From Gallionella sp. (lineage in GTDB: Bacteria > Pseudomonadota > Gammaproteobacteria > Burkholderiales > Gallionellaceae): DNA of 64,000 nt. The notes under the pieces are model-generated. The model searched no databases, was not told the origin of the DNA, and saw only the letters and a list, made by a program, of their open reading frames with translations. The translations under genes and the position numbers were made by a program. The stretch spans positions 1 to 64,000 of the forward strand of contig JAUSMR010000067.1 in assembly GCA_030645955.1 (NCBI GenBank), read 5' to 3'. Of the stretch, positions 1 through 9,692 are shown piece by piece. Within the stretch, counting starts at the first letter, position 1, and every line of letters starts with the position of its first letter.

Positions 1-947
1 GCCATCACGCCGGGGCCGCCGCCGTTGGTGACGATGGCGAGGCGGTTGCCGACCGGGCGGAAGCCGCACGACAGCGCCTTGGCGGCGGTGAACAGTTGCG
101 TGACGGTCTGCACGCGCACCACGCCGGCGCGGCTGACCGCCGCATCGAACACGTCGTCCGCGCCGACCAGCGACGCGGTGTGCGACATCGCCGCCTTGGA
201 GCCCGCCGCGTGGCGGCCGACCTTGATCAGGATCACCGGCTTGATGCGCGCGGCGGCACGCATCGCGCTCATGAAAATGCGCGCGTTGCGGATGCCTTCG
301 ATGTACATCAAGATGCTGTGGGTATTGGCGTCGGACACCAGGTAGTCGAGGATTTCGCCGAAATCCACGTCGGTCGAGGAGCCCATCGATACCACGCTGG
401 AGAAGCCGACATCGTTGCTCTGCGCCCAGTCGAGGATCGCGGTGCACAGCGCGCCGGACTGCGAGACGAACGCGATGTTGCCGGTGTTTGCGCCGCCCTT
501 GTTGAAAGTGGCGTTCAGTCCGATGGACGGGCGCATGATGCCCAGGCAGTTCGGCCCGATCAGGCGGATGTTGTAGCGGCGCGCGGTTTCCAGCAATTCC
601 TTTTCCAGCGCCGCGCCTGCCGCGCCGGCTTCGCCGAATCCGGCGGTGATGATGACTGCCGCCTTCACGCCGTGGATGCCGCACTCCTCGATGATGCCCG
701 GCACAGTCTGCGGCGGCGTGGCGATCACCGCGAGTTCAACCGGCGCTCCGATGTCGGCGATGCAGGCGTAGGCGCGCTTGCCTTGCACTTCGGGGTTTTT
801 TGGGTTGAGCGGATACAGTTCGCCCTGGAAGCCGCTCTCCAGCATGTTCCGGAACACAATCTGGCCGACCGAGTCGGGCCGGTCGCTGGCGCCAAACACC
901 GCGACCGACTTGGGAGCGAACAGGGTGTTGAGGTAATGCTTGCCCAT
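1..947 (-). CDS. NDP-forming acyl-CoA synthetase / Pat-like protein, 5' part
   Basis: Partial gene running off the left edge; 315 codons are visible. The N-terminus reads MGKHYLNTLFAPKSVAVFGA, the Rossmann CoA-binding domain of ADP-forming acetyl-CoA synthetases. It is followed by the succinyl-CoA-synthetase-like segment with NCLGIMRPS, the phosphohistidine region SHTASLVGAD, and GNRLAIVTNGGGPGVMA at the edge. Full-length relatives are 700-900 residues, and many carry a C-terminal GNAT acetyltransferase domain (Pat/PatZ type). That domain, if present, lies outside the window, so acyl-CoA synthetase and protein acetyltransferase cannot be told apart here. The gene diverges from a deacetylase gene 91 bp away, which fits an acylation/deacylation pair. 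The start is the first ATG before the conserved FGAS motif. Confidence 0.85.
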   Translation of the reverse strand, partial: MGKHYLNTLFAPKSVAVFGASDRPDSVGQIVFRNMLESGFQGELYPLNPKNPEVQGKRAYACIADIGAPVELAVIATPPQTVPGIIEECGIHGVKAAVIITAGFGEAGAAGAALEKELLETARRYNIRLIGPNCLGIMRPSIGLNATFNKGGANTGNIAFVSQSGALCTAILDWAQSNDVGFSSVVSMGSSTDVDFGEILDYLVSDANTHSILMYIEGIRNARIFMSAMRAAARIKPVILIKVGRHAAGSKAAMSHTASLVGADDVFDAAVSRAGVVRVQTVTQLFTAAKALSCGFRPVGNRLAIVTNGGGPGVM

Positions 948-1038
948 GATATTGCGACCCTGATTGAACGTTGGTTAGGTATGATAGCACCGCACAACAC
1001 CGCAAAGCACCGCCGCAGACCATTTTGCAGAGGCTCTC

Positions 1039-1962
1039 ATGCAAACCGCTTACATCACCCACCCGCTCTGCCTCAAGCACGACATGGGCGCGCACCATCC
1101 GGAATCACCGGCGCGCATTCATGCGATCGAAGACCAGTTGATCGCTTCCGGAGTGCTGGATCATTTGCAGCGGCACGACGCGCCGGAAGCGACGCGCGAG
1201 CAGTTGTTGCGCGTGCATGCTGCGGACTATGTCGATTTGATCGAATCCAGTGCGCCGCAGCACGGCATGGTGCAGCTCGATGGCGACACGGCGATGAATC
1301 CGTTCAGCTATCCGGCTGCGTTGCGCGCGGCGGGAGCCGTAGTGCTGGGCGTCGATCTGGTTATGGCTGGCAAAGTTGAGAATGTCTTTTGCAACATCCG
1401 CCCGCCCGGCCATCATGCCGAACGGGCGCGCGCGATGGGCTTCTGCATTTTCAACAATGTCGCAGTCGGTGTGGCGCATGCGCTGGCGCATCACGGTTTG
1501 CGGCGCGTCGCGATTGCGGATTTCGATGTGCATCACGGCAACGGCACGGAAAACATTTTTCACAACGAGCCGCGCGTGATGTTGTGTTCCACTTTTCAGC
1601 ACCCGTTCTATCCCTATGCCGGCGCGGATAGCGGCAACGACCACATCATCAACGTGCCGATGCCCGCCGGAACCGACGGGGCAGGGTTTCGTGCCGCCGT
1701 CACGCAATACTGGCTGCCTGCAATGGAAGATTTCCAGCCGGAGTTGCTGCTGATCTCGGCGGGATTCGACGCGCACCGCGATGACGATATGGCGATGCTC
1801 AAACTCACCGAGCCGGATTATGCGTGGGTGACAGCGGAGTTAAAACGCATCGCTGAAAAATACGCGCATGGCCGCATCGTATCGGTTCTGGAAGGCGGCT
1901 ATGAGTTGCACGCGCTGGGGCGCAGCGCGCTGGCGCATATCAAGGTGCTCAGCGGGTTGTGA
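1039..1962 (+). CDS. Histone deacetylase family protein (AcuC/HDAC-like)
   Basis: 307 residues, the normal length for bacterial class II HDAC-like amidohydrolases, which remove acetyl groups from lysines or small amines using Zn2+. Visible motifs are RPPGHHAERA (tandem catalytic His125-His126), DFDVHHGNGT (Asp163 and His165 as zinc ligands), ISAGFDAHRDD (third zinc ligand and active-site loop) and LEGGY near the C-terminus. An AGAGG Shine-Dalgarno lies just before the ATG. It faces away from an acyl-CoA synthetase/Pat-like gene and may act on its targets; this is inference. AcuC-type deacetylase, acetylpolyamine amidohydrolase and related activities cannot be separated by eye. The last codons (IKVLSGL) reappear in a degenerate copy near position 11,221. 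Confidence 0.92.
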   Translation: MQTAYITHPLCLKHDMGAHHPESPARIHAIEDQLIASGVLDHLQRHDAPEATREQLLRVHAADYVDLIESSAPQHGMVQLDGDTAMNPFSYPAALRAAGAVVLGVDLVMAGKVENVFCNIRPPGHHAERARAMGFCIFNNVAVGVAHALAHHGLRRVAIADFDVHHGNGTENIFHNEPRVMLCSTFQHPFYPYAGADSGNDHIINVPMPAGTDGAGFRAAVTQYWLPAMEDFQPELLLISAGFDAHRDDDMAMLKLTEPDYAWVTAELKRIAEKYAHGRIVSVLEGGYELHALGRSALAHIKVLSGL

Positions 1963-2313
1963 ATATTTCGGGTGAATGTCAATTCGCCTTGTCGTGGCAG
2001 GCACGCAAGCATGTTCACAAGATATGCCACCAATTCACAAGAAAAGACTGTTGGTTAAATGATTTAATCTGCCGCACTTTCGCACTTTTATCTGGCCCTG
2101 TCAGGCAAATGTCTATGTTGCCTGGTGAGTGTTGACCCCACACTTTTTTGCGCTTATCCTGCATAGCGGTTTGTCCAGAAGCAGTTTTCCCGGAGAGAGT
2201 AACTCGGTGACAACACAAAAAGAAATCGCTTCAAGATATGCCGTGCGGTATTTGGCTGTAGCGTATAGGCCGTGCTTCGCATTATCCTCTCTCTTTGTGG
2301 CACCCTCCTTGGC
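1963..2313. other. Intergenic region ahead of the chemosensory operon
   Basis: About 350 bp that should hold the promoter of the chemosensory operon. I see no convincing RNA gene, terminator hairpin or sigma-28 (FliA) consensus. A GGAGAG tract near 2192 is followed by a short open stretch with no recognisable product. A GTG at 2272 is in frame with the CheW-like gene and could be an alternative start, but the residues it adds do not resemble a CheW N-terminus. Confidence 0.4.
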
Positions 2314-3333
2314 ATGCACACCCCACGCACCTTACTGATTTTTGATCTGGACGACGCGCGTTTCGGTCTGGACGCCACGCTGGTGCGTGAATCGGTCTGG
2401 CTGCCTGAACTAACCCCGGTCGAGGAAGCGCCGCCTTACATCGTTGGCATCTTCAGCCTGCGCGGCCAGATCGTTCCCGTCACCGATCTCAATCTGCGCT
2501 TCGGTCATCCTGCCCGTCCTTATCGCATCAGCGATCAAATCGTGATACTGGAACTGGATCAGTTGCTGATGGGGCTGATCGTCAGTGAAGTGAGTGAAGT
2601 GATCGGGCTTTCCGCCGAAGCCATTCATTCTCCGCCAAAATTTGATGTAGAAACTCCTGCCCATACCCACTTGGTTGAAGGAGAAGTGCGAGTGGGCGAC
2701 GACATCGTGACGCTGCTGGATGCGAGCCAACTGATGCACCAGCCGCAAGACTTGGCGGAGGCAGATACGGAGCAGATGTCTCCCGTCCACCACTTTTGCC
2801 CGGAAGCTACGCCGCAAGAACATGCGGTGTTCCACGCACGCGCCAAGGCGCTCATGGAAGCCGCTACCGAAGAAGAGGGCGCCCACCTGTCGCTGGCAGT
2901 GGTGGAACTGGACGGCGAATACTTCGGCATTGAGCTTGAGGCGGTACAGGAATTCTGCGACATCGCTCAACTCAGCTCCATTCCCTGTTGCCCTCCGCAC
3001 ATTCTGGGTGCCATCAGCCTGCGCGGCAATCTGCTCACGCTGCTCGATCTGCGCGCCGCGCTCAACCTGCCGCGTGCGAAGCAGGGCAGCGGCAAAGCAG
3101 TGGTCGCCCGCCTCGGCGGGCAGGCGGTGGGTGTGGCGGTGGATCAAGTGCATGAGGTAATTTATTTGCGTGAGGAAGAATTGCAGGCTGTGCCAGCGGC
3201 GTTGCGCGAACAGCACGGTGCAGAGGTCAAGGGCGCCGCGCCTTATGCCGGCAAGATGATGGCCGTACTGGATCTGCCCGCGCTGCTGGCGCGGGAAGAA
3301 TGGATAGTCAACGAAACCGTATTACCAAACTGA
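2314..3333 (+). CDS. Tandem CheW-domain coupling protein
   Basis: About 339 residues containing two complete CheW SH3-like domains. The first spans roughly residues 5-150 ([34 protein letters not shown], a reliable CheW signature). The second spans roughly 200-335 ([38 protein letters not shown]). CheW domains bridge the receptor tip and the CheA P5 domain, so one polypeptide can supply both couplers, as the separate WspB and WspD proteins do in Wsp pathways. First gene of the six-gene operon, 13 bp before the MCP. The ATG at 2314 is preferred over an in-frame GTG at 2272 because the CheW fold begins immediately after it; neither has a strong Shine-Dalgarno. Confidence 0.9.
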   Translation: MHTPRTLLIFDLDDARFGLDATLVRESVWLPELTPVEEAPPYIVGIFSLRGQIVPVTDLNLRFGHPARPYRISDQIVILELDQLLMGLIVSEVSEVIGLSAEAIHSPPKFDVETPAHTHLVEGEVRVGDDIVTLLDASQLMHQPQDLAEADTEQMSPVHHFCPEATPQEHAVFHARAKALMEAATEEEGAHLSLAVVELDGEYFGIELEAVQEFCDIAQLSSIPCCPPHILGAISLRGNLLTLLDLRAALNLPRAKQGSGKAVVARLGGQAVGVAVDQVHEVIYLREEELQAVPAALREQHGAEVKGAAPYAGKMMAVLDLPALLAREEWIVNETVLPN

Positions 3334-3346
3334 TCGGGAGGTCGTC

Positions 3347-4798
3347 ATGTTCACAAAAATGAAACTGCGCCAGCGCATCCTGCTGGGTTATCTGGCTCCA
3401 CTGTTGTTGTTGCTGGGCACCATGGGCCTGGTGTTCGTCAACATGCAGGAGGCGGAACGGCAATCAGCGCTTGTGGAAGGTTCCAACGCCACCATGGCGG
3501 ATGTCGATCACCTTAATTTGGCACTGGCCAAGATGCAGCGCGCGGCGCGCGGTTACCTGTTACTAAAGAACCCCTCTTCATACCAGAGTTTTCAGGATGT
3601 GGAGAAGGATTTCAGGATGCTCTCTGAATCGCTGAAAACCCGGGTGAAAGACCCGCAGCAACAGGATGCCCTGCGCCGTCTAGTGGAGCGTGGGCAGACG
3701 CAGGCACAACAGCAGCACCAGATGATGGCACTGGTGGACGAGGGCAAGGAAGCGGCTGCCATCGCCCAGTTCCGCACCGGGAAATCACTTGAGCAGGAGC
3801 GCGAGCTGGAGGAGCTGGCAAATAATTTCGAGCAGCGGGAAGCCGAGATTATCAAAGAGCGACAGGAGGCGGAAAATGCGGCCATGCGCACGGTCGCCAA
3901 TTCGATCATCTATGGCATGTTAGGCACCGTTGTTCTGGCGGTTACCATCGCACTGTGGCTCGCTGCGGCGATCAGCCGGAAAATCACCGCCAACGCCAGC
4001 CAGCTTTCCGCAGCCGCCAGCGAAATTGCCGCCACCATCAACCAGCACGAGCGCACTGCCAGCCAGCAGGCGGCCGCAGCCAACGAGACTTCCGCCACCA
4101 TCGCCGAACTATCCGCCTCCTCGCGCCAGTCGGCCGAGCAGGCGGCGAACGCGGCGGCGGTAGCGGAACGTTCCAGCACCGCCACTGCACAGGGCGGTGA
4201 TGCAATCCATCAGGCAGAGCTGGCAATGAATAGCCTCAAGGACAAGATCGCCGCCATGGCCGACCAGATTCTGCACCTTGGCGAACAGACTGGGCAGATC
4301 GGCAGTATCTCCACGCTGCTCAAGGACTTGTCCGGGCAGATCAACATGCTGGCATTGAATGCGGCGGTAGAAGCCGCACGCGCCGGCGAGCACGGCAAAG
4401 GCTTCGCCGTAGTGGCGAGCGAGATACGCAAGCTTGCCGACCAGAGCAAGAAGTCGGCGGAACAGACCGCAGTGCTGGTGGCCGATATCCAGAAGGCGAC
4501 CAACTCCTCGATCATGATGACCGAAGAGGGCACCCGCACCGTGGACGAAGTGACGCAACTGGCGCAGAAGGTAGCCGAGCTGTTTGACAGCCTGTCCGGC
4601 ATGGCGGGCAGCGTCAACGAGAATTCCCAGCAAGTAATGCTCAACGCCAAGCAGCAATCCGCCGCCTTCACCCAAGTGGTGGAAGCGACCAACAGCATCG
4701 CCGCCGGCGCCAAGGAGACCGCCGCCGGCATCAGCCAGACCAAGATCGGCGTACAGAAATTGAATGAGGCGGCGGAGAATCTCAAGGCCATCGCGTGA
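3347..4798 (+). CDS. Methyl-accepting chemotaxis protein, no evident HAMP
   Basis: 483 residues. Membrane segment 1 is at about residues 13-33 ([18 protein letters not shown]), followed by a helical periplasmic domain of about 150 residues compatible with a four-helix-bundle or CHASE3-like sensor. Membrane segment 2 is at about 187-208. The cytoplasmic signalling hairpin follows; its tip reads [20 protein letters not shown] and [19 protein letters not shown], the CheA/CheW contact region. The stretch after membrane segment 2 goes straight into Ala/Ser/Gln-rich adaptation helices with no recognisable HAMP. GGAGG lies before the ATG. It is the only receptor in the operon, so it is the likely input of this pathway. 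The signal cannot be read from the sequence. Confidence 0.93.
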   Translation: MFTKMKLRQRILLGYLAPLLLLLGTMGLVFVNMQEAERQSALVEGSNATMADVDHLNLALAKMQRAARGYLLLKNPSSYQSFQDVEKDFRMLSESLKTRVKDPQQQDALRRLVERGQTQAQQQHQMMALVDEGKEAAAIAQFRTGKSLEQERELEELANNFEQREAEIIKERQEAENAAMRTVANSIIYGMLGTVVLAVTIALWLAAAISRKITANASQLSAAASEIAATINQHERTASQQAAAANETSATIAELSASSRQSAEQAANAAAVAERSSTATAQGGDAIHQAELAMNSLKDKIAAMADQILHLGEQTGQIGSISTLLKDLSGQINMLALNAAVEAARAGEHGKGFAVVASEIRKLADQSKKSAEQTAVLVADIQKATNSSIMMTEEGTRTVDEVTQLAQKVAELFDSLSGMAGSVNENSQQVMLNAKQQSAAFTQVVEATNSIAAGAKETAAGISQTKIGVQKLNEAAENLKAIA

Positions 4799-4912
4799 TG
4801 GGAATGCGGAGTTCGGAGCGCGAAATGCGGATTGGAAAGTTCCGCAATCAGCATTCCGCATTTGAACAGTTCCGCATGCGACTGATTTAACCAAACAGAC
4901 TCAGAGCACGCC
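4799..4912. repeat. Short repeat-rich spacer between MCP and CheA genes
   Basis: The spacer holds several copies of the word GCGGA/TCCGC in both orientations (AATGCGGA near 4832, TCCGCATT near 4855). It can fold into a hairpin in the transcript and resembles a decayed REP-type unit. It may set the relative expression of the genes on either side; this is inference. Confidence 0.35.
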
Positions 4913-7303
4913 ATGATTGAAGACAAGGAACTGGCCCAACTATTCAAGGCGGAAAGCGCGGAGCATCTCTCCCGCCTCGACGATGGTCTGCTGCGTCTGG
5001 AGAAAACACCCACTGACCAGCCACTGCTGGAAGAAGTGTTCCGCGAATCGCACAGTCTGAAGGGTGCGGCGCGCATGTTGGGGCTGTTCAAAATAGAGAC
5101 CGCCGCACATGGCCTGGAAAGTATTTTGAACACAGCGCGCAAGGGTGAGACGCCGCTCACTCCGGATGTGATCGAACGCATGACTATCGTGCTGGGCGAT
5201 TTGCGCAAGCTGGTGCAGGAGGCACTGGGTGGCGGCTCACCGGTGAATGCGGAACCAGCGATGGTAGGTCGGGTTAGCCCGTCAGGGCGTAACCCGACAA
5301 GCAACGTTCCGGCGTATGGCAATGTTGGGTTACGCGATGAAGCTGCTAACCCAACCTACGCATCTGCTGTTATGGCTCCTTCCCCTTCACAGGGGGAAGG
5401 TTGGGATGGGGGTAAAAATTCTGCAAAACTGGCCAGTTCACCCCCCACCCTGGACCATCCCCTGCCAAAGGCTGAGGATGCACCCGTTGCCGGGATTGCA
5501 CCATCCCCACCTCTGGCCGAAATCACCCCATCCAGGCAAGCCCAGGCTGCCGGAGAGCCGTTCCACATCGAGACGGTGCGGGTGGAAACGCGCAAGCTGG
5601 ACGACCTGCTCACCCTGGTGGGAGAACTCAGCGTGATCGATGGACGGGCCCAGCACCGGCTGTCACTGATGGATGCACTACTGGAACAATGGGCGATGCA
5701 GGAACGCAGCCGCAGGAAATTTCAGTCCATGCTGCGAGGGATGAAAACGGACGTCAAGGTAAGCGAGGCACTGCACGCTGAGGGCGAAGCGCTGGCGCAG
5801 TTCGGCAACCGGCTCAAGGAAGCGCGCGACGCTTTCTACGAGGACGGCGCGCGTCTTGAAACCACTGTCAACACGCTGGAAGAGCGGGTGCATGCCGTCC
5901 GCCTGCTGCCGCTGTCCACCGTGTTCGCGCTATTCCCGCGCATGGTGCGCGATCTCGCCAAACAGCAGGACAAGGAGGTGGAGCTGGTGATCGAGGGCGG
6001 GGAAATCAGCGTGGACAAGCGCATCCTCGAAGAAATGAAAGACCCGCTGATGCACTTGCTGCGCAACGCCCTTGACCACGGCATCGAACCGCCTGCCGAG
6101 CGCGAGCGGCAGGGCAAGCCGCGCGGCGGAACGGTGCGGTTGCGTGCAGTGCGGGAAAGCAATGGCGTACTGCTGGAGGTGCGCGACGATGGCCGTGGTT
6201 TGGATCTGGAAGCAATCCGGCAGGTGGCGTTGAAGCGCGGGCTGCACGACGAGGCAACGCTCGATGCCATGACACAGGCACAATTGCAACAACTGATTTT
6301 CACTCCCGGTTTTTCCACCAGCACCTTCGTCACCGAGCTGTCCGGGCGCGGCGTGGGGCTGGACGTGGTGCGGGTCAACGTAGAACGCCTCAAAGGCGGC
6401 ATCCGCATGGAGTCCTCCCCACGGCAGGGTTCGGTGATACAGATGCGTCTGCCGCTGAGCCTGTCCACCACGCGCCTGCTGCTGGCCAGCGTGGGCAACC
6501 ATCTGTATGGGTTACCGATTGAATTTGTGCATACCGCTCGGCGCGTGCGCGAGGAAGATATTTTTACCCTTGAAGGTCGCCCTGCCATCGAGCTGGACGG
6601 GCAGCCGGTAATCGCTCCACGCCTCGCTGATCTATTGGCGTTGCCAGATTCCAACCCTCACCCTGATGAAACCACTGGCAACACGGTGTGCATCGTGATC
6701 CAGGTGGGTGACGAACGACTGGGGTTGAGGGTGGACGAGTTGCTGGACGAAGAAGAAGTGGTGGCAAAATCGTTGGGCGCGCCACTGCAGCGGGTACGCA
6801 ACGTTTCCGGCCTGACCATACTGGGCAGCGGGGAGATTTGCGCGGTGCTGAATCCCGCCGATCTGCTGCGTTCGGCACACCAGCTTGCTGCTGCGCCCGT
6901 CAAAAGCAAAACCGAGCGGGTTGCCGCTGCGACCAGGAACGCCATCCTGCTGGTGGAGGACTCGGCGCTGGTGCGCGCCATGGAAAAACGCATCCTTGAA
7001 GATGCCGGTTACGAGGTGGTCGTCGCCGTCGACGGTGTGGATGCCATCAACGCGCTGGGGCGCCGCTCCTTTGCCGCAGTAGTGTCAGACATCAACATGC
7101 CCAACATGAACGGCCTGGCCCTCACCGCCCACATCCGCCAGGAGCCGCGCTACAAAGACCTGCCGGTGATACTGGTGACCACCCTCAGCTCCAATGATGA
7201 CAAGCGGCGTGGGCTGGATGCGGGTGCCAACGCCTACATCCCCAAACCCTCATTCGACCAGAGCGTACTGCTGGGTACTCTGCAAAGGTTGATCGTGGGA
7301 TGA
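4913..7303 (+). CDS. cheA: Hybrid chemotaxis histidine kinase CheA-REC (WspE-like)
   Basis: 796 residues. The N-terminal HPt (P1) domain carries RESHSLKGAARMLG with phosphorylatable His47. A disordered linker (about residues 118-220) follows. The dimerisation helices, HATPase domain (MHLLRNALDHGIE, N box; VRDDGRGLD, G1 box; GVGLDVVR, G2 box) and CheW-like P5 domain come next. The last ~120 residues are a receiver domain (AILLVEDSALVRAMEKRILE, phospho-acceptor in VVSDINMPNMNG). No separate P2 domain is apparent. The kinase-plus-receiver fusion is typical of Wsp, Frz and Pil/Chp-type chemosensory systems and not of flagellar CheA. It should phosphorylate CheB and the HD-GYP regulator encoded downstream. 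The linker is partly made of interspersed-repeat DNA, noted separately. Confidence 0.93.
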   Translation: MIEDKELAQLFKAESAEHLSRLDDGLLRLEKTPTDQPLLEEVFRESHSLKGAARMLGLFKIETAAHGLESILNTARKGETPLTPDVIERMTIVLGDLRKLVQEALGGGSPVNAEPAMVGRVSPSGRNPTSNVPAYGNVGLRDEAANPTYASAVMAPSPSQGEGWDGGKNSAKLASSPPTLDHPLPKAEDAPVAGIAPSPPLAEITPSRQAQAAGEPFHIETVRVETRKLDDLLTLVGELSVIDGRAQHRLSLMDALLEQWAMQERSRRKFQSMLRGMKTDVKVSEALHAEGEALAQFGNRLKEARDAFYEDGARLETTVNTLEERVHAVRLLPLSTVFALFPRMVRDLAKQQDKEVELVIEGGEISVDKRILEEMKDPLMHLLRNALDHGIEPPAERERQGKPRGGTVRLRAVRESNGVLLEVRDDGRGLDLEAIRQVALKRGLHDEATLDAMTQAQLQQLIFTPGFSTSTFVTELSGRGVGLDVVRVNVERLKGGIRMESSPRQGSVIQMRLPLSLSTTRLLLASVGNHLYGLPIEFVHTARRVREEDIFTLEGRPAIELDGQPVIAPRLADLLALPDSNPHPDETTGNTVCIVIQVGDERLGLRVDELLDEEEVVAKSLGAPLQRVRNVSGLTILGSGEICAVLNPADLLRSAHQLAAAPVKSKTERVAAATRNAILLVEDSALVRAMEKRILEDAGYEVVVAVDGVDAINALGRRSFAAVVSDINMPNMNGLALTAHIRQEPRYKDLPVILVTTLSSNDDKRRGLDAGANAYIPKPSFDQSVLLGTLQRLIVG
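5264..5359. repeat. Interspersed repeat inside the cheA linker (GTAGGT family)
   Basis: A 96-bp unit with imperfect inverted ends: GTAGGTCGGGTTAGC on the left and GCTAACCCAACCTAC on the right. Inside, a GCGTAACCCGAC / GTTGGGTTACGC pair is also inverted. This type of element is normally intergenic in proteobacteria. Here it is translated in frame as part of the CheA P1-to-kinase linker. Confidence 0.75.
5376..5415. repeat. Second interspersed repeat in the cheA linker (C/G-run family)
   Basis: CTCCTTCCCCTTCAC followed by AGGGGGAAGGTTGGGATGGG is the familiar palindromic 'CTCCCCC...GGGGGAGGGTTGGGGTGGGGG' type of intergenic repeat. It sits 16 bp after the first element and is read in frame. A further C-rich stretch at about 5440-5465 may be the decayed end of the same unit. 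A related unit lies in the cheR linker. Confidence 0.65.
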
Positions 7304-7366
7304 GTTTTAAAATACTGGACTACAAAGCCGCCAACTGCTTTTTTCAGGTTTACATGAGGCGATAAC

Positions 7367-8470
7367 ATGATTCGCGTGCTGTTGGTAGACGATTCTCCGA
7401 TTGCGCTGCACACACTGCAACGCATGCTGTCCCGCTCGCCCGAAATTCAGGTAGTGGGTGTCGCCGCCAACGGCAGGGAGGCGCTCGATCTGCTGCCGAA
7501 GGTAAACCCCGACGTGATCTGCACCGATCTGCACATGCCGGTGATGGATGGCCTGGAATTTACCCGCGCGGTGATGGACAGTTATCCGCGCCCAATTCTG
7601 GTGGTGAGCGTGTCGGTAGAACCGGGCTCACCCAACGTGTTCCGGCTAATCGAAGCGGGAGCGGTAGATGTTTACCCCAAGCCGCGCGACATTCTTGGCG
7701 CAAACCTGGACAAGCTGACCAATGAACTGGTCAGCAAGATACGCATACTGGCCGGTGTACGGGTGTTCCGGCGGCGCTATAACGCGCCCGCCGCCAAACC
7801 GGCTCCCAAGCCTGCCGTGATGCCTCGCCCGCCGTTCCAACCGCGCATGGTGGTGATTGGTGCATCCACCGGCGGCCCGCAGGCTCTGCGCGAGATTCTC
7901 TCCCGTCTGCCTGCCGCTTTCCCGCTGCCGGTGCTGTGCATTCAACATATTGGCAGCAACTTCTTGTCCGAGATGGTGGCATGGCTGGACGAAGTTTGTC
8001 CGCTGCCGGTGCGCAAGGCAGCACACGGCGAGACGCCGCAAGCTGGGATAGTTTATTTCGCGCCCGAGGACGCTCATCTGGAATTTGACGATGACAAGCA
8101 CTTCGCACTTTCCCTGGCAGCACCCATCGACGGACATCGCCCCTCGGTTACCGTCACCATGCGCGCGGCGGCACGCTGCTTCGGCGCTGGCACGATAGGC
8201 GTGCTGCTGACGGGAATGGGGCGCGACGGTGCCGATGGCATGGCGAGCATCTCCGCCGCGGGTGGTATTACCATCGCCCAGGACGAAGCCAGCAGCGTGG
8301 TGTATGGCATGCCCAGGGAAGCCGTGGCATGCGGGGCGGTGCAGCACATACTCCCTCTGGAACAAATCGCCCCGACACTGGAAGCGTTGGCGGGTCGAAA
8401 GGGAAATGCCGAATTCGGTTGCAATCAGGTTTTGAAAGCAGTACGGCGAAACGAAACAAAGGAGCAATAA
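7367..8470 (+). CDS. cheB: Chemotaxis response regulator protein-glutamate methylesterase CheB
   Basis: 367 residues, normal for CheB. The N-terminal receiver domain has MIRVLLVDDSPIALHTLQRM and the phospho-acceptor in CTDLHMPVMDG. A linker rich in Ala/Pro/Lys follows. The C-terminal methylesterase carries the catalytic triad: Ser167 in VIGASTGGP, His194 in CIQHIGSNF and Asp287 in LTGMGRDGADGM. It removes methyl groups from, or deamidates, the receptor's adaptation helices and is activated by phosphotransfer from CheA. Together with the CheR encoded two genes on, it closes the adaptation loop for the MCP of this operon. It ends one base before the next start codon. Confidence 0.96.
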   Translation: MIRVLLVDDSPIALHTLQRMLSRSPEIQVVGVAANGREALDLLPKVNPDVICTDLHMPVMDGLEFTRAVMDSYPRPILVVSVSVEPGSPNVFRLIEAGAVDVYPKPRDILGANLDKLTNELVSKIRILAGVRVFRRRYNAPAAKPAPKPAVMPRPPFQPRMVVIGASTGGPQALREILSRLPAAFPLPVLCIQHIGSNFLSEMVAWLDEVCPLPVRKAAHGETPQAGIVYFAPEDAHLEFDDDKHFALSLAAPIDGHRPSVTVTMRAAARCFGAGTIGVLLTGMGRDGADGMASISAAGGITIAQDEASSVVYGMPREAVACGAVQHILPLEQIAPTLEALAGRKGNAEFGCNQVLKAVRRNETKEQ

Positions 8471-8471
8471 A

Positions 8472-9692
8472 ATGACAGATAAAGCCGAACCAACCGGTGC
8501 GCAGCCGGAAATACTGATCGTTGAAGACAGTAAGGTGGAGGCCGAATTGTTGCGCCGTATTCTGGTTCGGGCAGGCTACCGGGTGATGCAGGCGAAGAAT
8601 GGCGAGGAGGGGCTGCAAGCCTTGCGCGAGCATCCCTGCGCGCTGGTGATGAGCGATATCCAGATGCCGCTGATGAACGGCTATGAGCTGTGCCGCGAAA
8701 TAAAACGCGACGAAGCGCTGTGGGCAATTCCGGTGATCCTGGTGTCATCACTATCCGAACCTGAGGACATCCTCGAATCCCTCAATGTCGGCGCAGACAG
8801 CTACATCACCAAACCCTACGTTGAAACCAATCTGCTTGAACGAGTCCGCTCCCTGCTTGCCACCGCGATTCGACAGAGGCAGGTGGAAGAACCATTGGAA
8901 GTGGAATATGGCGGCAAGCGGCACACCATCACCGCAGGCAGCCAGCAGATGTTGAATCTGCTGCTCTCGGTGTATGAGAACAGTCTGATTCAGAACCGCG
9001 AACTGCTACACATCCAGAACCAACTCAATCTTCTCAATGAGAGCCTGGACGAGAAAGTGCGCGAACGCACCGCCGAACTGCGCCAGGTATTGGAGCAGAC
9101 CATCACCGCCATCGCGCTCACGCTGGAAAAACGCGATCCTTACACCGCAGGCCACCAGCGCCGGGTAGCGGAATTGGCGGTAGCCATTGGAAAGAAAATG
9201 AACCTATCCAAAGATGTGCTCGACGGTGTCTATTTTAGCGGTCTGATTCACGACATAGGCAAAATTTCCGTACCCACAGAATTCCTGACCAAGCCGGGGC
9301 ATCTGCTGGACATCGAATTCAACCTGATCAGAATCCATCCCGAGTCCGGTTATGAAATCGTAAAAGAAATTGCTTTCCCTTGGCCCGTGGGTGATGCGAT
9401 ACATCAACATCACGAACGCATGAACGGATCTGGATATCCTCAGGGTCTCAAGGGCGAGGAAATCATCCTTGAAGCACGCATTCTGTGCGTTGCGGATGTC
9501 GTGGAAGCGATGGCGGCCAGCCGCCCCTACCGCTCAGGACTTGGAATCGACAAGGCGTTGGCAGAAATCGGGAAAAATCGCGGCATACTGTACGACCCCA
9601 TTGTAGTGGATGCCTGCCTGAGCCTTTTCAGGGAAAAAGAGTTTGCTTTTAAAATACCCATTTTTGACCATGGTCAACAAGGCTCTGCTTGA
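8472..9692 (+). CDS. Response regulator with HD-GYP domain (c-di-GMP phosphodiesterase type)
   Basis: 406 residues. Receiver domain at residues 13-130 (ILIVEDSKVEAELLRRILV, acceptor Asp in VMSDIQMPLMNG), then a coiled-coil-like helix around 165-210. The HD-GYP domain follows with SGLIHDIGKISVP (HD pair) and HHERMNGSGYPQGLKG (HHE and GYP motifs), which are the metal- and substrate-binding signatures of c-di-GMP phosphodiesterases. It is the only evident output protein of the operon; no stand-alone CheY is present. The predicted effect is CheA-controlled c-di-GMP degradation, influencing attachment or motility. A GGAG Shine-Dalgarno lies before the ATG, and the 3' end overlaps cheR by 23 bp. 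Confidence 0.93.
   Translation: MTDKAEPTGAQPEILIVEDSKVEAELLRRILVRAGYRVMQAKNGEEGLQALREHPCALVMSDIQMPLMNGYELCREIKRDEALWAIPVILVSSLSEPEDILESLNVGADSYITKPYVETNLLERVRSLLATAIRQRQVEEPLEVEYGGKRHTITAGSQQMLNLLLSVYENSLIQNRELLHIQNQLNLLNESLDEKVRERTAELRQVLEQTITAIALTLEKRDPYTAGHQRRVAELAVAIGKKMNLSKDVLDGVYFSGLIHDIGKISVPTEFLTKPGHLLDIEFNLIRIHPESGYEIVKEIAFPWPVGDAIHQHHERMNGSGYPQGLKGEEIILEARILCVADVVEAMAASRPYRSGLGIDKALAEIGKNRGILYDPIVVDACLSLFREKEFAFKIPIFDHGQQGSA

Noticed and set aside
96..1379. Long + strand frame of 427 residues across the acyl-CoA synthetase and deacetylase genes
   Set aside because: Arg/Ala/His-rich composition typical of an antisense shadow in G/C-rich DNA; both overlapped genes have clear family motifs.
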